Below are positions 49,744 through 59,714 of a stretch of 64,000 nucleotides of DNA, one piece after another. The position numbers and the translations under genes were made by a program. Every line of letters starts with the position of its first letter. The stretch's first letter is position 1. The notes under the pieces were generated by a model that was not told where the DNA came from, did not search any database, and worked only from the letters and a program-made list of their open reading frames with translations. This stretch comes from Bacteroidales bacterium (lineage in GTDB: Bacteria; Bacteroidota; Bacteroidia; Bacteroidales; UBA932): NCBI GenBank assembly GCA_015060225.1, contig SUYX01000007.1, positions 1-64,000 of the forward strand, read 5' to 3'.

Positions 49744-50829
49744 CTATGCAATGAAAGGCTTGCCCGTCCTCTCCTTCTGCTGGGTTTCAAACTCCTTTAT
49801 CTTAAGTGGATTCGCATGCATCTGGGCATATCTTTCCCTGTTTCTTACCACATCCACGGCAAGATAAATGGAACTTATCATGGATTGTGGATTTGCCTTG
49901 TTCTCCCCTGCCAGATCAAATGCAGTTCCATGGTCAGGAGATGTCCTCACTACAGGCAATCCTGCAGTAAAGTTGACACCGCTGTCAAAAGCGAGGGATT
50001 TGAATGGAATCAGTCCCTGGTCGTGATACATTGCCAGTACAGCATCAAATTTATACTGCATGTTCACACTGAAGAATCCGTCGGGAGGATAAGGTCCGAA
50101 TGCCATAATTCCCTCTTCATTTGCCATCTTTATAGCAGGAGCAATTATATTCTGTTCCTCATCACCCATAAGCCCCTTGTCTCCAGAGTGTGGATTTAGC
50201 CCCAATACCGCAAGTTTCGGCTTCACTATATTGAAGTCTTTGAGCAATGATTCATTCATTATCCTCAGCTTGCTTACAATAAGTTCCGGATTAAGGGCCT
50301 GGGATACTTTGGAAAGGGCAATGTGGCCGGTTGCAACACCAACCCTCATCTTGTCTGAGCAAAGGAACATAAGGCCGTCCTTAGCCTCAAACTCATTTAT
50401 CAGATACTCTGTATGTCCTGCATATTTGAATGTCTCCTCATTTACAGACCTTTTGTTGAACGGTGCAGTTACTATTGCATCCAAATGTCCGGCCTTTATC
50501 TCCTCAACCGCCTTTTCAAGAGCAATGATGGCAGCTTTTGCCCCATCATTGGTACATTGTCCCGGTTCAATCTGAAGATTGTCGGGAACACAATTCACAA
50601 TATTTACCCTTTTTGGATGGGCATCTTTTGCAGATGAAATGACATTGGTGTTAATATTCTCTGTCTCAGGTATATCTTTCCTGTACAAGCCAAAAGCCTT
50701 TGAAGATCCATAAACTACAGGGGTACATATCTCAAGGATTCGCGCATCAGACAAAGCCTTGATTATCACTTCATATCCTATGCCATTGGTATCCCCTTGC
50801 GTAATTCCTACTACTATTTTTCGTGTCAT
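49744..50829 (-). CDS. pdxA: 4-hydroxythreonine-4-phosphate dehydrogenase
   Basis: A 361-residue enzyme of the deoxyxylulose-dependent vitamin B6 pathway, oxidising 4-phosphohydroxy-L-threonine. Seen: VVGITQGDTNGIGYEVIIKAL at the N-terminus, IVTAPFNKRSVNEETFKYAGHTEYLINEF near 120-150 (substrate- and metal-binding His), GLNPHSGDKGLMGDEEQNII near 220 (metal His) and AMYHDQGLIPFKSLAFDSGVNFTAGLPVVRTSPDHGTAFDLAG near 280-325 (metal His, catalytic region). I start at MTRKIVVGITQGD (ATG 50829); the longer track start extends into the divergent recG promoter region. Confidence 0.93.
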   Translation of the reverse strand: MTRKIVVGITQGDTNGIGYEVIIKALSDARILEICTPVVYGSSKAFGLYRKDIPETENINTNVISSAKDAHPKRVNIVNCVPDNLQIEPGQCTNDGAKAAIIALEKAVEEIKAGHLDAIVTAPFNKRSVNEETFKYAGHTEYLINEFEAKDGLMFLCSDKMRVGVATGHIALSKVSQALNPELIVSKLRIMNESLLKDFNIVKPKLAVLGLNPHSGDKGLMGDEEQNIIAPAIKMANEEGIMAFGPYPPDGFFSVNMQYKFDAVLAMYHDQGLIPFKSLAFDSGVNFTAGLPVVRTSPDHGTAFDLAGENKANPQSMISSIYLAVDVVRNRERYAQMHANPLKIKEFETQQKERTGKPFIA

Positions 50830-50891
50830 AAAAATCTCATTAAAACTTTGCAATATAGCAAAAAAATAAAAATTACACATATTTATTTTAG

Positions 50892-50899
50892 TATCTTTG
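50892..50899 (+). promoter_or_regulatory. -7 box TATCTTTG for recG
   Basis: TATCTTTG ends four bases before the recG ATG (50904), so the predicted +1 coincides with the start codon, implying a leaderless message if this box is used. Confidence 0.5.
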
Positions 50900-50903
50900 T
50901 AAT

Positions 50904-53018
50904 ATGGCTGGAATCCTTGACACCGAAATTAAATACCTCCCGGGCATAGGGCCAAAGAGGGCTGAGCTTCTTGGAAAGGAGCTTGGTATATTCACATTCA
51001 GGGACATGCTCCACTTCTTCCCGTTCCGCTATATAGACCGCAGCAAGGTCTACACCATAAGGGAGCTCCAGCCCACCATGGCTTACATACAGGTAAGGGG
51101 AAAGATTGTAAGTTGCGCCACTGCCGGAGACTCTCCGCGGAGCAAAAGATTTGTTGCAACCATGCAGGACCCTACAGGAAGGATTGATCTTGTATTCTTC
51201 AAAGGGATAAAATGGATACAGGCGAAATTGAAAGTGGGGCAGGAGTACATTGCTTTCGGGAAGCCGAGTGAATTCAATGGAACAATAAACATGGTTCATC
51301 CCGAGATAAACCTCCCAACAGATGAAATCCTATACGGGGGAAGTTCAATGATGGGGGTATATTCCAGCACTGAAAAAATAAAAAACAGCGGCATAGGGAA
51401 CAAGCAGATATCAAAATTCCAGTTGACCATACTGGAAAAATATCTCAATTCCATTCCCGAGAGCCTTCCCCAATACCTTCTGCAGAAGAAAAGATTATGT
51501 ACCCTCAGGGAAGCATTGAAGAACATCCACTTCCCGACAGATAATTCCACATTGGCCCGGGCACAACTCCGTCTCAAATATGAGGAACTTTTCTACCTGC
51601 AGCTCGGGCTTCTAAAGCAGAAAAGCATCCGAATGCGCAATGATGGCGGCATCCGGATGCCAAAAGTTGGAGAAGGATTCAACAAATGCTATGCATCACT
51701 CCCTTATCCGCTTACCGGGGCCCAAAAGAGGGTAATTAAGGAGATGCATTCAGACATGAAAAGCGGGAAGCAGATGAACCGTCTGCTGCAGGGAGATGTG
51801 GGGAGCGGTAAAACTCTGGTTGCAGTACTTTGCTCCCTGCTGGCTGTTGACAACGGATACCAGGCCTGTATAATGGCCCCTACTGAGGTGCTTGCACAGC
51901 AACACTTCAAAGGTATTTCGGAACTGCTGGAACCAACCGGCATATCCGTTGCGCTACTTACAGGCAGCACAAAAACAAAGGAGAGGAAAGAACTTCTTCC
52001 GGCTTTGGCTGCCGGAGAGATAAAGATACTGGTAGGAACCCATGCCCTTATAGAGGAAGTTGTAGCATTCAAGAATCTTGGACTGGCAGTAATTGACGAG
52101 CAGCACCGTTTTGGTGTGGAACAGCGTTCACGTCTGTGGGAGAAATCTGCTGTTCCACCACATATACTGGTAATGACAGCCACCCCTATTCCACGCACAC
52201 TTGCAATGACACTATACGGAGACCTGGATGTCTCTGTATTGGACGAGCTTCCTCCCGGAAGAAAGCCGGTACAGACAATGCACGCCACAGAAGCGCAGCG
52301 TGGAAAGATATTTGCCTTCATGAGGGAACAGATAAAGGCCGGAAGGCAGGTATTTGTAGTGTATCCGCTCATCAAGGAGAGCGAAAAGATGGACTACAAA
52401 AATCTGCAGGAAGGTTACGAAACAATTATCCAGGAATTCAAGGCTCCCGAATACATAACGGCAGTAGTGCACGGCAAACAGAAAAACGAGGACAAACAGC
52501 ACGATATGGATCTTTTTGCCGGCGGTCGTGCCCATATTCTGGTAGCCACCTCTGTTATTGAGGTGGGTGTAAATGTTCCCAACGCATCAGTAATGATAAT
52601 TGAAAGTGCTGAGAGATTCGGATTGAGCCAGCTCCACCAGCTGCGCGGAAGGGTTGGACGTGGCTCTGAAAAATCATACTGCATCCTTATGACGGGATAC
52701 AAGTTGAGCAAGGAGAGCCGCCAGAGAATAGAGCTCATGTGCCAGACAAACGACGGATTTGAACTGGCCGAAGCTGACTTGCGTATGCGCGGCCCTGGAG
52801 ACCTTGAAGGGACTTCCCAAAGCGGTCTGGCAATGGACCTCCATATATCAAATCTCGCCAAAGACTCCCAAATTCTGGAAGATGCCCGCCAGCTTGCACT
52901 GGCAGTGCTGGAATCGGACCCATTGTTGGAGGCTCCTGCCAATGCTTTATTGAAAGAGCAACTTTCCGTATTGAAGAAATACGGAAAGGCTCCTACAGAC
53001 TATTCACAGATAAGCTAA
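50904..53018 (+). CDS. recG: ATP-dependent DNA helicase RecG
   Basis: A 704-residue helicase that remodels stalled forks and Holliday junctions. The N-terminal wedge region begins [22 protein letters not shown] (HhH-like) and includes the OB fold with [11 protein letters not shown] and [10 protein letters not shown]. The helicase core shows [12 protein letters not shown] (Q-type motif), [13 protein letters not shown] near 298, [21 protein letters not shown] near 398, [56 protein letters not shown] near 560, and the C-terminal [14 protein letters not shown] typical of RecG. It is monocistronic; its stop overlaps that of convergent nfo. Confidence 0.96.
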   Translation: MAGILDTEIKYLPGIGPKRAELLGKELGIFTFRDMLHFFPFRYIDRSKVYTIRELQPTMAYIQVRGKIVSCATAGDSPRSKRFVATMQDPTGRIDLVFFKGIKWIQAKLKVGQEYIAFGKPSEFNGTINMVHPEINLPTDEILYGGSSMMGVYSSTEKIKNSGIGNKQISKFQLTILEKYLNSIPESLPQYLLQKKRLCTLREALKNIHFPTDNSTLARAQLRLKYEELFYLQLGLLKQKSIRMRNDGGIRMPKVGEGFNKCYASLPYPLTGAQKRVIKEMHSDMKSGKQMNRLLQGDVGSGKTLVAVLCSLLAVDNGYQACIMAPTEVLAQQHFKGISELLEPTGISVALLTGSTKTKERKELLPALAAGEIKILVGTHALIEEVVAFKNLGLAVIDEQHRFGVEQRSRLWEKSAVPPHILVMTATPIPRTLAMTLYGDLDVSVLDELPPGRKPVQTMHATEAQRGKIFAFMREQIKAGRQVFVVYPLIKESEKMDYKNLQEGYETIIQEFKAPEYITAVVHGKQKNEDKQHDMDLFAGGRAHILVATSVIEVGVNVPNASVMIIESAERFGLSQLHQLRGRVGRGSEKSYCILMTGYKLSKESRQRIELMCQTNDGFELAEADLRMRGPGDLEGTSQSGLAMDLHISNLAKDSQILEDARQLALAVLESDPLLEAPANALLKEQLSVLKKYGKAPTDYSQIS

Positions 53019-53857
53019 CCCTCAAAACTTCTGAGCATATCCAGCTCCTGTGTCCAAATGTCGGGATCAGGAGTTTCCAGAATAAGCGGAATACCGTCAA
53101 AGCGGGAATCCTTCATAATCATCTGGAAAGGAACCATTCCAAGAACGCCGTTGCCCAATGTACTGTGGCGGTCAACCTTGCTGGCAAGGGGTTTTGTTGC
53201 ATCATTAAGGTGCATTCCCCTCAAATATTTGAATCCTATAACATTCTCAAAATGCTCAAACACCTGGGTAAAGCCCAATTCTGTAGAAAGGTCATACCCT
53301 GCAGCAAAACTGTGGCAGGTATCAATACATACACCTACGCGGCTCTTGTCCTCCACCTGCTCAATAATCTGGGCAATCTGCTCAAAAGTATAACCGAGGT
53401 TGCTTCCCTGTCCGGCAGTATTCTCAATCACAGCAGTAACACCCTGTGTCTTGTCCAACGCCAAGTTGATTGAATGTGCTATGGTAGCAAGGCATTCATC
53501 TACAGATATCTCCTTCAAGTGGCTGCCTGGATGGAAATTCAACCTGTCCAGCCCCAACTGTTCACAACGGCGCATCTCGTCAATAAATGCGGCACGCGAT
53601 TTCTGCAGCCCCTCCTCACGCGGACTTCCCAAATTTATGAGATAACTGTCGTGCGGAAGAATCTGTGCTGCCGTATAGCCATACTTTGCACAATTGTCCT
53701 TGAATTTCCCTATCTCCTCATCTGTAAGAGGCTTTGCCACCCACTGCTTCTGGTTCTTTGTAAATAGGGCAAAAGCCGTTGCCCCTATATTATGCGCATT
53801 GAGTGGAGCATTATAAACTCCACCACTTGCACTCACATGAGCTCCTATATATTTCAT
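53015..53857 (-). CDS. nfo: deoxyribonuclease IV (AP endonuclease)
   Basis: A 280-residue zinc-dependent endonuclease IV that incises DNA 5' to abasic sites. The family signatures are visible: [18 protein letters not shown] at the start, [14 protein letters not shown] near 65, [12 protein letters not shown] near 105, [19 protein letters not shown] near 140, [17 protein letters not shown] near 175, [31 protein letters not shown] near 210 and [11 protein letters not shown] near 255. These carry the nine usual metal ligands. It is convergent with recG, with overlapping stop codons, so two repair genes meet tail to tail. Confidence 0.95.
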   Translation of the reverse strand: MKYIGAHVSASGGVYNAPLNAHNIGATAFALFTKNQKQWVAKPLTDEEIGKFKDNCAKYGYTAAQILPHDSYLINLGSPREEGLQKSRAAFIDEMRRCEQLGLDRLNFHPGSHLKEISVDECLATIAHSINLALDKTQGVTAVIENTAGQGSNLGYTFEQIAQIIEQVEDKSRVGVCIDTCHSFAAGYDLSTELGFTQVFEHFENVIGFKYLRGMHLNDATKPLASKVDRHSTLGNGVLGMVPFQMIMKDSRFDGIPLILETPDPDIWTQELDMLRSFEG

Positions 53858-53882
53858 ACTCTTTTTTTTTGCTAAAATAATA

Positions 53883-53916
53883 AAAAAACGGGAGACTTTA
53901 AAAGTCTCCCGTTTTT
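53883..53916. terminator. bidirectional intrinsic terminator
   Basis: AAAAACGGGAGACTTT and AAAGTCTCCCGTTTTT form a near-perfect palindrome with a tiny loop and T-runs on both strands. It ends the membrane-protein gene (53935) on the minus strand and separates it from nfo. Confidence 0.9.
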
Positions 53917-53934
53917 ATCATATATTATACTGGA

Positions 53935-54486
53935 TTACAGCTCTGAATTTGAGAAATTCTTCCAACCAAGGAATGTAAGGATTGCAGTTGCAATGGATAT
54001 GAGCAGCACAACAATATCACCAAGTACTGGAATCAATCCTAAAATTAAAGCAACTATTGTAAGTATCATCATAATCCACAACTGTTTTGCACCTTTGGCA
54101 GCAAGAGGATTGGTTGCAACTTTACGAAGATTATTGAAACCTGACATCATAATGAAGAAACCAATAACTTTAATTATTGTAGCAATCCATCCCATAAGTG
54201 GCACAACATCTACAACTGCGCCAATCAAGGCCAAAAGAGTACCGGTATATAGGCTTGCAGCACCTTTCTCCATAACAGAACCAACAGCACTTGCCTTCAT
54301 CCCTTTTACCCCCAAGAAGTAGTAAATATAACCCACAAGAGCAAGAATACTTATAATGATAGGAAGAGGCTGATCTGCAACCATATCAATTATAGTATAC
54401 AAAATACCGCTTAACAAAGTGTAAGCCAATAGTCCGTAAAACGCTTTCTGTACGCTTGACTTCCAAATTAAATTGTTGTTTTCCAT
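53935..54486 (-). CDS. unknown multi-helix membrane protein
   Basis: A 183-residue protein with about five hydrophobic helices (GLLAYTLLSGILYTIIDMV, LPIIISILALVGYIYYFLGVKGM, GTLLALIGAVVDVVPLMGWIATIIKVIGFFIMMSGF, LWIMMILTIVALILGLIPVLGDIVVLLISIATAILTFLGW). A polar link in the middle contains NLRKVATNPLAAKGAKQL. Two halves each end in a hairpin with a V(V/L)(P/G)-type turn, suggesting internal duplication. I do not recognise the family. The gene has its own strong terminator and lies 33 bp downstream of glnS. Confidence 0.6.
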   Translation of the reverse strand: MENNNLIWKSSVQKAFYGLLAYTLLSGILYTIIDMVADQPLPIIISILALVGYIYYFLGVKGMKASAVGSVMEKGAASLYTGTLLALIGAVVDVVPLMGWIATIIKVIGFFIMMSGFNNLRKVATNPLAAKGAKQLWIMMILTIVALILGLIPVLGDIVVLLISIATAILTFLGWKNFSNSEL

Positions 54487-54519
54487 AATATAAAAGTTTT
54501 AGTTTAGTGTGAATAGTAT

Positions 54520-56190
54520 CTACTTCTTAAAGGTATCCTTCAAACCTGTTGTCTTGTTGAATACAAACTTCTCCGGTGTTGAATCCTGGTCCTTCACAAA
54601 ATATCCAAGGCGCTCAAACTGAACCGCAATACCGCTGTTGTCCTCAAGCAAAGCAGGCTCTGCATAACCTGTAATGATATTCATTGAATCAGGGTTCAGG
54701 TAATCCTTGTAGTCTGTACCCTCAGGAATTGCATCCATGAACGGCTCTGTAAACAGACGGTCAACCAGCCTTACCTCAACCTCCTTGGCCTGTGAACATG
54801 CAACCCAGTGGATTGTACCCTTAACGGAACGCCACTCGCCTGCACCCGGCTTGCTGGTAGGATCGTATGTACAACGGATCTCAACAATGTTTCCGTTCTC
54901 ATCCTTAATAACCTCCTCACATTTGATGATGTAGGTATATTTCAGACGTACCTCCCCACCCGGTTTCAGACGGAAATATTTCTTAGGAGGCTCCTCCATA
55001 AAGTCGTCTCTCTCAATGTAAAGTTCCTTTGCAAACTTCACTGTACGTTTTGGACCGTCGGGATCAGCAGGGTTAAGCGGTGCCTGGAACTCCTCTACCT
55101 TGCCGTCCTCCCAGTTGGTTATAACAAGTTTTACAGGGTTCAGCACTGCCATATATCTGTTTGAACGCTTGTTCAAATCCTCCCTTACGCACCACTCCAG
55201 CAATGAAAGGTCAATTGTGTTGTCACGTTTTGCAACACCCACCTTCTCCGCAAACAGACGGATACTTTCGGGAGTATAACCTCTCCTTCTTATACCGCAG
55301 ATGGTTGGCATACGTGGGTCATCCCAGCCGCGTACGTAGTTGTTCTTCACAAGTTCCAGAAGTTTGCGCTTGCTCATTACTGTATAAGTGAGGTTCAGAC
55401 GGGCAAACTCATACTGGTGTGAAGGGAAAATCTCAAGTTTCTCAATGAACCAGTCATACAGAGGACGGTGCACATCAAACTCAAGTGTACAGATTGAGTG
55501 TGTGATACCCTCAATTGAATCGCTCTGGCCATGGGCATAGTCATACATAGGATAAATGCACCATTTGTCACCTGTCCTGTGGTGGTGAGAATAATTGATA
55601 CGGTACATCAGAGGGTCCCTGAACATCATATTAGGGTGGGCCATATCAATCTTGGCACGCAAAACCTTCTCACCCTCCTTGTATTTGCCCTGGCGCATCT
55701 CCTCAAACAGCCTCAAGTTCTCCTCAACACTACGGTCCCTGTAAGGGCTGTTTATACCAGGCTGGTTTACAGTACCACGAGTGGCTCTAATCTCCTCCTG
55801 GCTTTGGTCGTCAACGTAAGCAAGACCCTTTTTAATCAACTCCTGTGCCCACACATAAAGCTGCTCAAAATAATCTGAAGCATAGAACTCGTTGGCCCAC
55901 TCAAAGCCGAGCCATTTAACATCCTCCTTTATTGAATCCACATACTCCACATCCTCCTTGGTAGGGTTGGTATCATCAAAACGGATGTTTGTCTTTCCGC
56001 CATACTTCTTTGCCAGGCCAAAGTTAAGGCAGATACTCTTGGCATGGCCTATATGCAAATAACCGTTTGGCTCCGGAGGGAAACGGGTAAGGATACTCTC
56101 ATGCTTTCCACTGGCCAAATCGCTCTCAACTATCTCTTCAATAAAGTTCAACTGGCGCTCCTGTGCCATCTCATTTTTAACTTCTTCCAT
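54520..56190 (-). CDS. glnS: glutaminyl-tRNA synthetase
   Basis: A 556-residue class I synthetase that charges tRNA-Gln. The HIGH motif is in RFPPEPNGYLHIGHAKSICLNFGLA near 38-45. The KMSKS-equivalent is YTVMSKRKLLELV near 265-270. GlnRS-specific features include the WDDPRMPTICGIRRRGYTPESIRLF segment and a C-terminal two-barrel anticodon-binding part ending QFERLGYFVKDQDSTPEKFVFNKTTGLKDTFKK. I start at MEEVKNEMAQERQLNF (ATG 56190) because the -7 box at 56210-56217 lies downstream of the longer track start. Confidence 0.95.
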   Translation of the reverse strand: MEEVKNEMAQERQLNFIEEIVESDLASGKHESILTRFPPEPNGYLHIGHAKSICLNFGLAKKYGGKTNIRFDDTNPTKEDVEYVDSIKEDVKWLGFEWANEFYASDYFEQLYVWAQELIKKGLAYVDDQSQEEIRATRGTVNQPGINSPYRDRSVEENLRLFEEMRQGKYKEGEKVLRAKIDMAHPNMMFRDPLMYRINYSHHHRTGDKWCIYPMYDYAHGQSDSIEGITHSICTLEFDVHRPLYDWFIEKLEIFPSHQYEFARLNLTYTVMSKRKLLELVKNNYVRGWDDPRMPTICGIRRRGYTPESIRLFAEKVGVAKRDNTIDLSLLEWCVREDLNKRSNRYMAVLNPVKLVITNWEDGKVEEFQAPLNPADPDGPKRTVKFAKELYIERDDFMEEPPKKYFRLKPGGEVRLKYTYIIKCEEVIKDENGNIVEIRCTYDPTSKPGAGEWRSVKGTIHWVACSQAKEVEVRLVDRLFTEPFMDAIPEGTDYKDYLNPDSMNIITGYAEPALLEDNSGIAVQFERLGYFVKDQDSTPEKFVFNKTTGLKDTFKK

Positions 56191-56209
56191 TGTGTAAAAA
56201 TTTATCAAG

Positions 56210-56217
56210 CAAATATA
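56210..56217 (-). promoter_or_regulatory. -7 box TATATTTG for glnS
   Basis: On the minus strand TATATTTG fits TAnnTTTG and gives a leader of about 15 bases before ATG 56190. It is back to back with the yicC promoter at 56230. Confidence 0.55.
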
Positions 56218-56229
56218 CTCTTTTTTATT

Positions 56230-56237
56230 TAATTTTG
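56230..56237 (+). promoter_or_regulatory. -7 box TAATTTTG for the yicC-like gene
   Basis: TAATTTTG fits TAnnTTTG and predicts a leader of about 19 bases before ATG 56261. Confidence 0.55.
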
Positions 56238-56260
56238 CCCTCACAATACACATTTTAGAG

Positions 56261-57121
56261 ATGATTAAATCAATGACCGGCTACGGCAAGGCAGAATGTC
56301 CCCTTCCCAGTGGCAAAATGACAATAGAAATCCGTTCACTCAACGGCAAGAATGCCGACATAAGCATAAAGACCTCCATCATCCCGCGCGAAAAGGAGAT
56401 GGAAGTGAGGCAGTTCATAGCCAAAGAGCTGCAGAGGGGCAACATAGACCTGTTTGCAAACTTTGAGCAGAATGCGGCAGAGAAGGCAAAACAGATAAAC
56501 AAGGATATTTTCAACGGCTACCTGGAGCAGATAAACGGCCTTGGCATCCAGTTAAGCAACGATGCAATCCTCCAGACAATCCTCCGTCTTCCCGACATAA
56601 TTGAGGCCAAAAAAGAGGAGATTACCGAGGAGACCTGGAACGCCATTGAGCAGGCAATCCACCAGGCAGTTGCCGCCCTCAATGAGTTCCGCAGCAAGGA
56701 GGGGGAAATCCTCTACAAAGATGTAACCTCCCGCGTTGCCCTCATTGAGTCATTTGTGGCAGAGGTGGAAAAACACGAGCAGAGCCGCGTAGAGGCCGTA
56801 AAGGAGAGAATCCACAACCGCATAGAGGAACTTGGTATTAATCCCGACGAAAACCGTCTGGAGCAGGAGATTGTATTCTATGTGGAAAAACTCGACATCA
56901 ATGAGGAAAAGGTGCGTCTTCGCCAGCATTGCAAATACTTCATGGAGACTATCAATTCAGAGCCGTATCCGGGCAAGAAACTCGGTTTCATTGCACAGGA
57001 GATGGGCCGCGAGATAAACACCATGGGTTCAAAGGCCAACCATGCAGAGATCCAGAAATGGGTAGTGCGCATGAAGGACGAACTGGAAAAAATAAAGGAA
57101 CAGAGTCTGAATATCTTATAG
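56261..57121 (+). CDS. YicC/YloC-family endoribonuclease
   Basis: A 286-residue cytoplasmic protein of the YicC/YloC family, members of which act as endoribonucleases in RNA decay. The family ends are clear: MIKSMTGYGKAECPLPSGKMTIEIRSLNGKNADISIKTSI at the N-terminus and LRQHCKYFMETINSEPYPGKKLGFIAQEMGREINTMGSKANHAEIQKWVVRMKDELEKIKEQSLNIL at the C-terminus, with the conserved QEMxREINTxGSK(A/S) motif near 245-262. It is divergent from glnS. Its stop overlaps the end of the convergent outer-membrane barrel gene by a few bases. Confidence 0.93.
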   Translation: MIKSMTGYGKAECPLPSGKMTIEIRSLNGKNADISIKTSIIPREKEMEVRQFIAKELQRGNIDLFANFEQNAAEKAKQINKDIFNGYLEQINGLGIQLSNDAILQTILRLPDIIEAKKEEITEETWNAIEQAIHQAVAALNEFRSKEGEILYKDVTSRVALIESFVAEVEKHEQSRVEAVKERIHNRIEELGINPDENRLEQEIVFYVEKLDINEEKVRLRQHCKYFMETINSEPYPGKKLGFIAQEMGREINTMGSKANHAEIQKWVVRMKDELEKIKEQSLNIL

Positions 57122-59704
57122 GGATACATTCACCCCTATAAGATATTCCGCACCTCTGAGTTTTGTTATCCTGCTCACGGTAGAGGCCCCGCTGAAATAA
57201 GTATAATTGTACTCTTTTGTATCAAGTACATTCCTCAGAATTGCATATAGTCTGGTTTTCTTCCCCAATTCATACTCTATTCTGAAATCCAGGAACGGCA
57301 AGGAAATGTCTTTGTATCTGCTGTCATTGGACTTCTGCCAATAATTGTACATCTCCCCTTTTAGCAGCAGCCGCTGTACCGGATACCAGTTGACAGCCGT
57401 TTTCGCCGTAATATGGTCCATTCCCCTGGAACTGCCTGATTTGAATATGCTGTGGGTATATGACCCCGAAAACACCAATGAAAATTTCTCACACGGAGTA
57501 AACTCCATATCCAAATTGCCTTTTATCCCTTCTGTCCTGTAACGGTAAAACTCCCCCTGCAGATACTGCTCCTGCCTGTTGGATGAATACTCTCCCCCGC
57601 CACGCAATGTAAACACACTCCCAAAAAGTTTCTTGACACTTGCCCCAACAGAGAAACTCCTGTTTCGGGTATTTTCATCAATGAATGTAATCAGGGTATA
57701 ATCCTTCAAATAAAGTTCCTCCTGTGCCAAAGATGAATGGAACACATTATAATGCACATTTACAGAAGTAAAGAGCATTCTGCGGAAATTACTGTGAGAC
57801 AACATCATGCTATAATTCTGCGAAACTCTCTCCGGCACTGCGCCGTATCTGTAGAGATTCCTGTACCCGGTAAAGATGTAACCTTTTCCCATAGTCCCAA
57901 TACCTCCGACCTTATTCCCCACATTGGCGTTACCTCTTAACGTAAGTGTATTGGACAGCTGATGCTCCAGGGAAACTGCAGGGGAATATATAAAGTGCAT
58001 CTTTGCATCACCGCCAATGAAATCACCCCTCAGAGCCAACGGAACAGCAATATCCACTTTCATCCCCCTGAACTTCTTATAGTATGAAAAATCGGCATAA
58101 GGCTGCACCGAAAAAAGATGCAGATTATTGTACATGGAATCTGTCCGGGGCAAAACCTCAGATTCATAACTGTTGTACTCCGCTTTCAGGCCTGGGGTAA
58201 ATGTAAACGAACCCTTCCCCACCTTGCGGACAACAGAAGTGTATAAATTGCCCCTCAGATTATCTGTATTGAATTCCTGCACAACCCTGTCCGTTCCAAA
58301 AAGGGAACTTAAATTGTCGGAAACAACCTCCATACTCTGGTTCTGTCGGGAATAATGCATATCTGCATTAAATTTTCTCACCTTCCCTCCCCTCTTCCCG
58401 ACAACTGAAAGTTTATCCTCAAAAATGAATTTCGGCAATGAATAATCCTGTACATATCCTCCCGACGAACTGCTTCTCACCGCACCGGCCTCATTGAAAT
58501 GAGCCTTTACGGAAAAGAGATTTTCCAGATACCGTTCCCTGGAATTTGAAGTATATGTCAACTCAGCCTCCAACTGCTTGTCTGTACGCTTGCGCATCAT
58601 ACTGTCCGATATCACAATTGCAGGCTGGTCCCCGGGCATGACAACACTTTGCGTAAAGACATCATCCCTCCTTATATCTGTAAAAAGCACCACATTTTCC
58701 TTCAATGTTGCATTTTGGGAGAGTTTATTGAGGTTATTTACAGATAAAGCATTGGATCTGTTGTTATAGTAATAATTCTGAGGCACAGGGAGCATTACAG
58801 CACCGGTAGAAAACAGGTCATCCATACCCCCTCCCTGCAAATCTGAAAGTTTGTACCCTCCCGGTTTTAGATTCTGCATTCTGGTCTCAGTTATGATATC
58901 TTCTCCGGAATTGTCTGTCTTGGCAATTGCCATTGTCTGGCGGCCGCTTCCAAAATTCATTGCACTGGCTTTCCCCTGATATAAAGAGGGAATGCCGGCA
59001 AGGGCACCCAAAGTCCACACCCACCTGTTTTTGGCTTTCTCCTTAAGTTTGATATTGAGTGCTGCCTGATTGCTCTTTTCTATTCCCTCCAGCGCCTTTA
59101 TGGGTTGGTGCTCATAGTACACACTAACCGCAGAAATATCTGCAGGACGGATATTCTTTATGGCCAGTCCATAGCGCGCTCCCAACAGATCCATATCCTC
59201 AATATAAACCTTGTTCACGTTTACACCCTGAACCTTAACCTGCCCTGTTGATGCAACACTCACATGTGGAAGGCGGTTGAGCACCTCCTGCAAGGTATTG
59301 TCCTCCTTTCTCACAAATGCAGTGGCATCATAGGTTACGGTATCTCCGGCAACCTTAACCGCCACAGGTTTAACTGTAATTGACGGAAGTTGGAAATTAC
59401 TCTCCTCCAATATTACATCCTTTACAAGGGTTGATGCCCCCTTCATATCCACCCTTAAGGTCACCCTCTTGTAACCCATAAGATAATAATCAAGAGAAGT
59501 CACCCCCTTTGTTGTTTTCAACTCATAGTGCCCGTCACCTTGTGCTATTGTATAGGAGACAATCCTGTCATTCTCATAAACTGTAACAGTTGCTCCCGGC
59601 AAAGGATTCCCGGCAGCATCCGCAATCCTGCCGCTAACCCTTATCTGCGCAAATACAGAGAGACAGAAAAGGGTACACATCAATGATAAAAGTACTCTTT
59701 TCAT
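57116..59704 (-). CDS. TonB-dependent receptor-like outer-membrane barrel
   Basis: An 862-residue outer-membrane protein. After signal peptide MKRVLLSLMCTLFCLSVFAQ, residues about 20-105 are a CarboxypepD_reg domain (RVSGRIADAAGNPLPGATVTVYENDRIVSYTIAQGDGHYELKTTKG). A plug-like region lies at about 120-230 (ATAFVRKEDNTLQEVLNRLPHVSVASTGQVKVQGVNVNKVYIEDMDLLG). The rest is a beta-barrel ending GVNVSL. The plug resembles the OMP_b-brl_3 or TonB-like family rather than SusC. It is the last gene of an operon with a LuxR-type regulator, a tandem TonB_C protein and a GLPGLI protein, a setting that suggests export or surface maintenance of an unknown peptide or ligand. Confidence 0.8.
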   Translation of the reverse strand: MKRVLLSLMCTLFCLSVFAQIRVSGRIADAAGNPLPGATVTVYENDRIVSYTIAQGDGHYELKTTKGVTSLDYYLMGYKRVTLRVDMKGASTLVKDVILEESNFQLPSITVKPVAVKVAGDTVTYDATAFVRKEDNTLQEVLNRLPHVSVASTGQVKVQGVNVNKVYIEDMDLLGARYGLAIKNIRPADISAVSVYYEHQPIKALEGIEKSNQAALNIKLKEKAKNRWVWTLGALAGIPSLYQGKASAMNFGSGRQTMAIAKTDNSGEDIITETRMQNLKPGGYKLSDLQGGGMDDLFSTGAVMLPVPQNYYYNNRSNALSVNNLNKLSQNATLKENVVLFTDIRRDDVFTQSVVMPGDQPAIVISDSMMRKRTDKQLEAELTYTSNSRERYLENLFSVKAHFNEAGAVRSSSSGGYVQDYSLPKFIFEDKLSVVGKRGGKVRKFNADMHYSRQNQSMEVVSDNLSSLFGTDRVVQEFNTDNLRGNLYTSVVRKVGKGSFTFTPGLKAEYNSYESEVLPRTDSMYNNLHLFSVQPYADFSYYKKFRGMKVDIAVPLALRGDFIGGDAKMHFIYSPAVSLEHQLSNTLTLRGNANVGNKVGGIGTMGKGYIFTGYRNLYRYGAVPERVSQNYSMMLSHSNFRRMLFTSVNVHYNVFHSSLAQEELYLKDYTLITFIDENTRNRSFSVGASVKKLFGSVFTLRGGGEYSSNRQEQYLQGEFYRYRTEGIKGNLDMEFTPCEKFSLVFSGSYTHSIFKSGSSRGMDHITAKTAVNWYPVQRLLLKGEMYNYWQKSNDSRYKDISLPFLDFRIEYELGKKTRLYAILRNVLDTKEYNYTYFSGASTVSRITKLRGAEYLIGVNVSL

Positions 59705-59714
59705 ATTCAGCCAT

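Noticed and set aside
51704-52375. 223-residue minus-strand ORF
   Set aside because: It is antisense to the helicase core of recG.
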